A DNA stretch of 64,000 nucleotides, taken from the NCBI GenBank assembly GCA_036924085.1, contig JAVGWX010000002.1, positions 47,052,666 through 47,116,665 on the forward strand, read 5' to 3'. This stretch comes from Ariolimax columbianus. Lineage: Eukaryota; Mollusca; Gastropoda; Stylommatophora; Arionidae. A program made the position numbers and the translations under genes. Below, piece by piece: positions 56,490-64,000 of the stretch; the stretch's first letter is position 1; every line of letters begins with the position of its first letter. The notes beneath the pieces were generated by a model, which ran no database searches, was not told where the DNA came from, and saw nothing but the letters and a program-made list of their open reading frames with translations.

Positions 56490-56812
56490 CTTCGCTTCGT
56501 TCGTTCTCAATCTCCCGCTACCAAACCATAAAAGGGCTTAAGTAGCAGAATGTAGTCCAGATAACGGAATGCGATATTTGCACCTTTCGGTTCCAACACA
56601 TCCGACTTCAGCAAGCATTTTTTTAGTACCGGGTTAGCATTCCCTCTACAATCCCTTCTCCTTAGCCAGTCTGCTCTGTTGCAGCCTGTTGTCCAGGATC
56701 CCCACATGGAGATGTAGAAGGGTCTTGGCAGCTCTGGCCCTGACGCTAGCAGTGAGCTATTGGTCGCTGACCACTGCAGCTCGTGCGCTGCTCAGCGTCT
56801 TGATCCCCAAGC
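56490..56812 (-). mobile_element. SINE-A copy with internal deletion
   Basis: All blocks in order, but about 27 bp ('cgttgtgtcgtagtttacag' region) are missing near 56568. No clean target duplication found; the tail is 'cttcgcttcgttcgttctc'. Confidence 0.85.
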
Positions 56813-56814
56813 GA

Positions 56815-57895
56815 ATCTGATACTTGGGCTTGATGTCTGTTGCGTTTTTATTTGGGGTACTCATTTTGTCCAGTTCAATATCTTAATCCCCGCGGTTTGT
56901 GGCATGACCTACTTTAGATCTACAGTAGGCTGTGGTTTATGATATACATACGATTTCTTTGCTTCAGTAACAAATCATGTACGGCACAAAAACCACATGC
57001 AACTAATATGATGACGAGAAGGGTCAATTGGCGATTTTCTGGAAAAACTAGTTTGACATTTGGGTAATGCGTGTCTGTCATACCCTGGGGCAACTCTTCC
57101 CCTTCTCTCTTACCTCACTCTGTTTCATTTGACTCTGTCCTACAGTCACACTCTTGCACACGCGCCGTCATGGTGAGGCTCTACCATTGCACTTTGGTTG
57201 GGCTGGCTTCTGAGGGCGCACAAACCTAGCATAGGTACACACAGACGCATACATTCATCCAAGCACTGGTTTATGCGTCCTGATATCGCCCAATGGACTA
57301 CGGTCTGGGGTGGAAAATGGCGCGCCTCCGCCAGCAGAAACTAGTGAGGCAAACATCTAAGCAACAAAAAAAAACAAATGCGTGTCTGTCTCATCGCAAA
57401 GCCATGCCATTGTTTCTTTTATGTGAAATAAAGTTAAAATAACATAGTTTTGCATTTCCGTGGCTATTTTCCTTGGCAATTAACTCCAATAACATTGTTA
57501 AGCTATCCAAGATTGAAAATCCATTTCTTTAAAATCAGAAAATATGTCATTTAAATTACAGGCCTGTTTGCTCAGGTGATCTGTACTAAATGTGGACAGA
57601 GGATTGATGAGACGTAGAGCCAATACTTTGTGCTTCAATTCTAATAACGTAAATGACAACGGCACGTATAAATATAACAGATAAAATTGATGAAGATACC
57701 AGTAACCCCCCCCCCCCCCTGACATCAACAATGAGTATATACTGCTTCGATAAGAAAATAAGTTTGTATGATGAGCGTATTAAGTACGGCTAGTGGATTT
57801 ATCTCACAAGAAAGGTCCTGATTTAGACATGCTCTAGTTTATCCAGCCGAGTATTAGAGTTACCGTTTTAAAAGCTAGGTGACTAGAAAGAGAAG
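56815..57895. other. No gene recognised; C-run
   Basis: A run of about 13 C lies at 57705-57719. Nothing else recognised. Confidence 0.4.
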
Positions 57896-57900
57896 CAGTC

Positions 57901-58332
57901 ATGTCACGTTGGAATAAGCTGAGATCTGGTACAATTATGTATCTCGCACTTCATCCCCAAAAGTCACGACTGCTAAGAGAAAGCCTGGAACGTTTTTTCC
58001 TTCATTTGCCACATGAGTCTTTCAAAGAGATATATATTCCACGGTCCGTATCTATCTGTACAATTCGATTTCCCATGACAAGTTTCCATCTATTGATTTC
58101 TATTGTCTATACCGCGCTGACATGCCTGTTTGGAATGGTGTGCTGTATTTACCCTGACAGTGGTTCATACACAAAACTTTCCTATACAGCGCTTCACGAA
58201 TGGTTCCTTCAAGTTACCAGTATCAAATGTGTCTACGACGGAGTGGGTTACAATGAAAGAAGAAAGGGGGGGGGGGGGGGGCGAAGATACAGCATACAGC
58301 TGGGTGCTTGCTTCAAGGTCAGCGAAGAATAG
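57901..58332 (+). other. Unsupported 143-residue open frame
   Basis: It starts MSRWNKLRSGTIM and contains a hydrophobic stretch (FHLLISIVYTALTCLFGMVC, about residues 62-81). No family was recognised. The end runs into a G homopolymer (58266-58280) and a SINE-A relative, which argues against coding for the last third. It could be an exon or chance. Confidence 0.15.
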
Positions 58333-58530
58333 ACGACCGAGCAGCGAGCGCCCTGGAAACAGGCTGCACTAGTGTAGTCTGCCTAAGAGGATAGGGATCG
58401 AAGAAGGAAGGTAAATCAGATCAAAAATTGTTGAACCCCGATGACTAGGACTGAAATGCGCCGATATGGCTTTAAACTATTATACAAAGTAGCAGCATCC
58501 TTTTGAGGACGAACGCCGAAAAAAAATATA
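58300..58530 (+). mobile_element. Diverged SINE-A relative
   Basis: 'ccctggaaacaggctgcact', 'agtctgcctaagaggatagg', 'gatcgaagaagga' and 'acgaacgccgaaaaaa' parallel SINE-A. It retains the shared core best of all the diverged relatives. Confidence 0.65.
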
Positions 58531-58534
58531 TTTG

Positions 58535-59145
58535 TCAGTCGCACAAGAAAGTTGAATTATCACTTATCTAGAAATATCGTTGATTACACAACTGTCTCAT
58601 TTTAAAATCAAAAAAATGAATAGATGATCGTACAAACACGATCTAAGGAAGAAGAAAACATGATGTAGGGAAACAGGATGTGAATTTATGCCACATCACA
58701 AACCTGGCTGACGAATAAACGGCGAGCATGTCTAGACATAATGCTCTGGAAAATGTCAGCACGTAATTCTGTCTTCAAAGGAGCATGTCAATTATTTCCA
58801 CTCACAGCTGAGCATGAGACATTCAAAGAAGCGCATTGCCAACTAATTGTCTGACATTTGTCACAAAAACTACCACTGCCGGTGTAGAAATGACCACTAG
58901 ATGTTACACGACAAAGTGACGTGACAAATAAAGTGGCGAACGGTTTACAAAGGAATACAATTGCAGTGGTAACTATTGTGTTTAATTTAGCAAATTGTCA
59001 TCAAACAAGAATAGATGACTGGTAGCTTCAGATCAGCAGTACTGCGATTCACATACAATTATAAATATCAGATGCCCATGTAAAGCTTGCACTTGTAAAA
59101 CTATAAATGATTTCTGAAACGTTTCCGGATGAGTATAACACTTTC
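58535..59145. other. No gene recognised
   Basis: AT-rich, no repeat recognised. Confidence 0.4.
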
Positions 59146-59149
59146 TAAC

Positions 59150-59760
59150 TGGTGTACCAATACTCTGGACATGCAAGGAGGTTAAACCACTTCCATACAG
59201 GTTGCCTGAGGCGAATATTCCACATCCGATGGCAAGACCGTGTCACTGACATCGAGGTTCTCTCGAGGGCTAACATGCCCAGCATACATGCACTGCTAGA
59301 AAAAGCACGACTAGGATGGGCCGGACACCTCGTCTGTATGTCAGACGAGCGGCTCCCAAACAAGCTTCTCTACGGCGACCTGAGAGAGGGATGGCGCCCA
59401 AAGAAACGTTTTAAAGACGGTCTGATGGACTCACTAAAAAGTTGCCAGATAGACTTCGACACCTGGGAATGTCTTGCGAAAAACAGATCTGACTGGAGAA
59501 GCGCAGTCAAATCGGGTGTAGCTGCCGGTGAAGATGACCGTGTTGTGAAAGCCCAGAACAGACGCGAGACGCGGAAATTCCGAGCAGCGGGAACACCATC
59601 CCCTTCTACAAACCTCGTGTGCCCGATATGTAGCAAATGTTTTCGTGCTCGCATTGGCCTGTTCAGCCACATGCGCACCCACACCCAACAGGGAAATCTG
59701 TGACAAGGATGATATCGGCGGTCCTCATCGACAACGATGGACAGCTATTAATTACCAATA
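59150..59760 (+). pseudogene. LINE ORF2 C-terminus with C2H2 zinc finger
   Basis: One open frame of 183 residues (59152-59703): RRLNHFHTGCLRRIFHIRW, QDRVTDIEVLSRANMPSI, RLGWAGHLVCMSDERLPNKL, then a C-terminal CPICSKCFRARIGLFSHMRT H (C-x2-C-x12-H-x3-H). This is the full C-terminal module of one non-LTR ORF2 group, after the RT. The 5' part is missing from the first bases, so it is a truncated copy; the intact frame suggests a recent insertion. Residual 3' sequence continues to about 59760. The next LINE end (59790) abuts it. Confidence 0.85.
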
Positions 59761-59784
59761 CATGTACCAGTTACAGATATAGGA

Positions 59785-60085
59785 CCAAGCGCGAAGCAGA
59801 ACACGCAGGGCATCAACCAAACGACGAATATTACCAGATCAACATAGGTGCGCAGGTAGTAATCTATAGACTCCACACCATCTGTTTAACATACTGAGAA
59901 TATAACATACAAATGAATGTGTCTGCGGAATTGACAAAATGACTGCTGAGCACCTCCTACAAAGGTGTCCAACATACGAAGAACAGAGAAAGCACGTGTA
60001 GCCGTCACACATACCATCAAACCAACCCTTTGAGATATATTCAAGTTAATGTATGAAAGCGTACGAATAAACGAAAATGTCACTT
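59785..60085 (+). pseudogene. LINE 3' end relic, second family
   Basis: REAEHAGHQPNDEYYQINIG, VVIYRLHTICL, then in another frame MTAEHLLQRCPTYEEQRKHV: the same C-terminal region as at 54055, more damaged. It ends with 'gcgtacgaataaacgaaa'. Confidence 0.7.
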
Positions 60086-60389
60086 TCAAAGACAGCATTG
60101 AGTTAGAGGCGACTACTACGCTAACAGTGAGTGGAGCATTAACCCTCGACGGTACAAGATAAACACATGCCTGTTATGTGGAGTAGCTTCAAAATAAAGC
60201 TCTTTCTTCTCTTTTTCTTTGCGTTTAGGATCTTTCGGTCATGCTATATCTGCAGGCCAGCCGCCATGCTAAAAGCAATAACCTACATTAAAGCAAGAAA
60301 AGGCCTCGTTAACACACCAGTCTGGTATTTTGAGAATATGCCGCTAAGCCCAAATTTGTCTTGACCAACGGCACACTTGGGGTGATGAT

Positions 60390-60620
60390 GTCAACGTCAC
60401 ACTGACCCTTTGCTTTCCCAGATTATTCTGGTACCAAATTATTGAGGCTGGGTCGACCCAAGTAGACGCTTCGCCTTGTAGATCATAGATCTTCAACAAA
60501 TAAATGCCAAGTCCTCACGAGCTGACCTGTCTATAATCTGTTGATGAAGTTTTTGCAGGATGGGGTAGGTAGCATCATGCTCACCCCATTTTAGTCGCCT
60601 TTTACGCCATACCGGCAAGT
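60390..60620 (-). mobile_element. SINE-E fragment (possible)
   Basis: 'gaggctgggtcgacccaagt' and 'gcaggatggggtaggtagca' recall the SINE-E body order. Confidence 0.3.
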
Positions 60621-60769
60621 TACAGCATTACTGTTCTTTCATCCATTCCTGGAACCAGCAATGACATATTACTGTTTGTAAATGTTTTCGCAGACTTTGA
60701 CGAAGGTACGATCATCCTGAACTCTCTTGTGCATCGCTAATAAGAGCTTAGTCCTAAGAATAATTCAAT

Positions 60770-60960
60770 CAGCCACTAGACTGCTAGCAACTTCATAATG
60801 TTAAAAGAATTGCTACAAAAACCATCACAGTAAGTGATGCTCTACAACTTGAAAGGCAAGCTGCAGTGGTCGTCGGTCTTTGTTTCTTATTGTGGGAGAA
60901 GAAAACAACGAGAAGACTTATGGGCGCCAAAATAAATCTACGTTACGACCAAAAGTTTTT
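60770..60960 (+). repeat. Dispersed 'atggggctagcaac' repeat, longer copy
   Basis: 'ctgctagcaacttcataatg', 'aaaaccatcacagtaagtga' and 'tctacgttacgaccaaaag'. The last block recurs near 29895, so the element extends at least 180 bp. Confidence 0.45.
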
Positions 60961-61173
60961 CATTGGCTACTAGGTACAACAAAAACAGATAATAGTACAC
61001 GGTTATGAGAAGTTAAACGAAGCACGCGAAATAACCACAGCAATTAGATATTTACGTATTCATCCTGAAGACATAAAATGTTGTCTACTGAAATAATGTT
61101 ATATAAGTACAGCGAAGTTTTGCTTTACGACGCAACCACAAAACGACCAGTCCTTTTTACGATGTACAGCCTG

Positions 61174-61204
61174 TGACGTCATACGGGTTAAGTTGCTATA
61201 AAAT
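61174..61204 (+). promoter_or_regulatory. Candidate promoter: CRE plus TATA box
   Basis: The perfect palindrome 'tgacgtca' (61174-61181), the CREB/ATF site, lies 15 bp before 'tataaaat' (61197-61204). A start site would fall near 61228. A chance pairing in AT-rich DNA is possible; a second TATA-like 'tatataag' lies at 61100. Confidence 0.3.
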
Positions 61205-61244
61205 ATACATTTTTGTATTCCGTCGTGTATTGGCAAATAATACA

Positions 61245-61320
61245 TTATGTCGAACCCTCGTTAGGATGGGATCCTTGGAACGGGACCCGGTCGTTAAGCT
61301 GGATCCACTGTACATGCAAA
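61245..61320. repeat. Possible pogo/Tigger-like terminal sequence
   Basis: 'gtcgaaccctcgttagg' and 'ggtcgttaagctggatccac', ending 'tgta', resemble the ends of pogo/Tigger elements, whose termini repeat 'cgaacctcg.tta'. Only the ends would be present. Confidence 0.3.
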
Positions 61321-61473
61321 TTTAATTACCAAGACGTATTGGCACTAAAAAAAGTTAATTTCAACGTACGCAACTCGCAATGAGAGAGCTTTCAAAGACT
61401 TTTTAATGGCAACAAAATGGTGTGGCGGGCCACAGCAAAACAACGACAGACCACTAACATAATCAGTTCAAGC

Positions 61474-61512
61474 ATGGCTGAAACTCCTTTGGTTGTTCGC
61501 GGCTACTCGCAG
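61474..61512 (+). CDS. Candidate first coding exon
   Basis: The ATG (61474) has A at -3 and G at +4, and the frame MAETPLVVRGYSQ ends exactly at a consensus 5' splice site, CAG|GTGAGT (61510-61518). The exon would be 13 codons, phase 0. A CRE and TATA box lie about 275-300 bp upstream. An earlier in-frame ATG is at 61417. If unspliced, the frame continues as a hydrophobic stretch (about 61519-61570), then stops at 61719. No homologue is recognised, and no acceptor or second exon was identified. Confidence 0.25.
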
Positions 61513-61719
61513 GTGAGTTTTTCTTTAGTAGTCGGCTTATTATTTTCCCTGCTGGCTGTATTGCAATGCCAGACTTCTCAGCAAGTACACCTCGTCAGCA
61601 AGATTGCTGTAAGTCAATTTCCAGGTACATGCGTAAACGTGTTGCTTTGGTCAGTATTTTCATCCCGCACATCTAGCATTGACCCCCAATGTCCCTCTGG
61701 TAACACCATTCCTGTCTAA

Positions 61720-63135
61720 TGAATCGTTAACACAATCGAGCTGCACACAAATGTTTCCCCCTAGGCATGAGAAAATACAATACCAATGTAGCACGCATTA
61801 TATAATCGATGATGTATCTGGCCCCGCCCAAAACTACATACCAACTCAATGCAGTACTACATTGTAACAATAATAGAAATCTATTTACGTTTTGGCCTCT
61901 TCAAAATCCCATCATCGTGAAAGGGGCAAATAAAAAGTCACAAATGAAAATTGGAAGCAAATTAAATAAAACAGATGGTAGGAAGCAACACAAAAGGCAA
62001 CCAACAACAAAATGCCGCGTGAATGCAGAAATATTGCACACACCAAGACCGCGACATGTTTACGGAGACTGGTTAGTGGCGCGACGGACAAGCTAAACTT
62101 GATCAAGATTCGCAAAACAGCAAGGTTGTAGCACTATGGGAAGTCAACTCTTGTTTTAATACGTGCTGAACTGGTATGTACTAGGCCATGAGTTCAACGT
62201 ACAAGATCTTATAGGAAAAAAAGGCAAGCTGAAAAAACTAACTCAAAATAAAATGGCCTAAAGAGAATTCGAACAAAGGGTTATATAATGAATGACATGA
62301 CAAATCAGGGGCGCCAGATCACTATAGCGCCTAGATATGTTACCGTAAAGCCCAACAGATCAGTGTTGTATTTACTATCAAAATTTCCCTCAAGCGACAC
62401 AAATACCATATTTTCCCGCGTAGTGTCTAAACATAACACAAAGGATTGGTAAAAATAGGAAAGCATTAGTTTGAAAATAAATTAAAATCTGCATATTTTC
62501 CAGAAGAATTCACCCATATCCACGGATATATTGCAGAGTTCTACGAGGAACTTTTCATCCAGCACTGAATCTGGCTCCTGCATTCTTTTCCTGACGCCTA
62601 GCTCTTTAACAAATGTGTCACCAACGGATTTATTTACACTTTAACTAACAGATAAATAAATATACCTGAAATTAAATTTGCAAGAAACTTTTGTTTTTTA
62701 AATAGGCTCCTCATTTTTACAATTTAAATTAAAGAAATGTGTACGCTTTTAAAAATTATATTAATGCAGGTCTTATGTTTTGAAGTGCATAAAGAGAAAT
62801 GATTAGATACTGTTGGATATGTTAAAATAAAAATGAAGAATTAATTAATTTTTTTTACATTCCATTTTTATTTTGAATACAGAATTCCAAAAAAAGGCAC
62901 AAACTTTGTCTGAGGATTACAAAAATTGAATTTTGAAGAACCAAAAACTAAAGCTAGAAAACCGAGAGGAAAAGTTGAAATTATATTGTCTACACATAAC
63001 GTTCACATTCAGGCATAATTGATGCCGTACTAATGAGGAAATAATATTAATACCGTTTGATGTTGAAATGAATATTCTGAAAACTCAAATGTAATATAAA
63101 ATGCTGGTGACATACAAATGTACAGCACAAAAATA
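61720..63135. other. AT-rich stretch with no recognised gene
   Basis: Frames below 100 residues without domains; strongly AT-rich from about 62400 on. If the exon at 61474 is real, the intron would lie here. Confidence 0.4.
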
Positions 63136-63146
63136 AGATTATGTAT

Positions 63147-63397
63147 GTTTTGTTGTTTTTTGCGTTCGCCTTATTTCTCTAATCCCCAAGGCGGAGAACG
63201 TTGCACTGTGGTTTTTATGTTGCGCCTGTCGGCCCAGTCCATCCGACTTCAGCATACATTTTATGTAATGGTCTGCTTCCTCCTGCATTTTCTAAGCGTT
63301 TGCTTCCCCGGGGTAACGGCCGGTGCTGTGATATGGATCGAACCCAGTCCCTTCTGTTTGTGAGCCGTGTCACTTAACCACTAGCCCACGCCGTCCC
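63147..63397 (-). mobile_element. SINE-B, full length
   Basis: 'ttatgtat' is duplicated at 63139-63146 and 63398-63405. The head (box A 'gtgggctagtggttaagtg', decayed B box) and the body are intact. The tail is T-rich on the plus strand. Confidence 0.95.
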
Positions 63398-63689
63398 TTA
63401 TGTATAAGACTTTCCAAAATAAGATTATGTATAAGACTCAAAAATTCAAAATAATGCGCACGGGTCTGTTCTTAAAAACAAAATTGCTTTAGCCAAGTTA
63501 TTTTTCATAATTGCCCTGCAAGCAAATTCATTTTTGTTAATGTGTGCTGAAGTCGTGTATCAGACTTTATTAACTTTAGTGGAGAAACTAATTATGCAAT
63601 GTGTGTGTTAATAATATTTGTTGTTAGAGTGAGTATGTACCTCTATACCAAATATGGAAATTTAATAATGATGTACCAAATAAAAGTAA

Positions 63690-63730
63690 ATAGCATGTCC
63701 TTTGCAGAACGTCGCTTCTTACAATCGCCA
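63690..63730 (-). pseudogene. Scrap of the LINE 3' end seen at 40190
   Basis: 'agcatgtcctttgcagaacgtcgct' (first 20 bases) matches 'caccatgtcctttgtaaaacgtcgct' at 40237-40262. Confidence 0.45.
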
Positions 63731-63734
63731 CCTA

Positions 63735-64000
63735 TTTGGCTGTTGTAAGTTTATCGGTAGGTGTGCCTGGTTGCCATTACTTTCCGTACGTGGAGGAGCG
63801 ATCGTGCCAAAAAAAATAATCGGTGTCTGCCAAACTGGACCGGTCTGTCTGCCAAACTGGACACGGTCGTGAATCGAATGGGGCGCGCTGGAATTGTGAA
63901 ACGGACGTTTCTACCCTAGGCCCCACAGCCTCCTCAAAATATAGAAAGTAAATACTCAAAAACTGACTGGAGCCATTAAGCCTTCAGCTCACAGCCCCAG
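63735..64000. other. End of window, no gene recognised
   Basis: 'gtctgccaaactggac' is repeated twice at about 63824-63855. Nothing else recognised. Confidence 0.45.

Overview
The window is eukaryotic, repeat-saturated, gene-poor nuclear DNA. No bacterial-style operons, rRNA, functional tRNA or intact protein-coding gene can be supported. Evidence for an animal genome is the large set of non-LTR retrotransposon relics, two mariner transposons, a Penelope-like element with a GIY-YIG domain, several tRNA-derived SINE families and many minisatellites. The mixture is what one meets in spiralian, especially molluscan, genomes; the species assignment is inference and cannot be proved from this sequence alone.

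Layout. 0-2.2 kb: a near full-length mariner (370-2099, minus) with 27-bp terminal inverted repeats and a 26-bp minisatellite inside its broken transposase. 2.4-4.8 kb: SINEs. 6.3-7.6 kb: a GT-rich compound array and a 60-bp minisatellite. 8.5-11.95 kb: SINE-A, a degenerate tandem repeat, two LINE relics (one carrying a minisatellite in its coding region) and a SINE nested in a SINE. 12.5-12.9 kb: a 5'-truncated LINE with target-site duplication. 13.9-14.9 kb: SINE-A and the Penelope relic. 15.5-19.2 kb: a LINE with a small internal inversion, interrupted by SINE-B that is itself interrupted by SINE-A, then a second LINE on the other strand. 20-29.8 kb: SINEs, a 60-bp minisatellite, a possible hAT relic, a CR1-like LINE relic and a 41-bp higher-order array. 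30.4-38.8 kb: RNase H, reverse transcriptase, endonuclease and mariner fragments. 38.9-64 kb: more SINE copies, LINE 3' ends and minisatellites. A possible host promoter and first exon lie at 61.17-61.51 kb.

The strongest theme is that several minisatellites are not independent satellite DNA but amplified pieces of transposable elements. The 26-bp array is mariner codons; the array at 10.4 kb is the LINE YLGSMISS codons; the 64-bp array at 46.7 kb is a LINE C-terminal basic motif; the 41-bp array at 29 kb resembles the tRNA-like head of a SINE. In the first three cases the parent element can be followed on the flank(s) of the array.

A second theme is SINE structure. Families I call A, B, C, D, E and F here (local names) recur. 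Five SINE-A copies and several B, C and D copies have visible target-site duplications, which fixes their ends. A and F share a central core of about 55 bp although their other parts differ.
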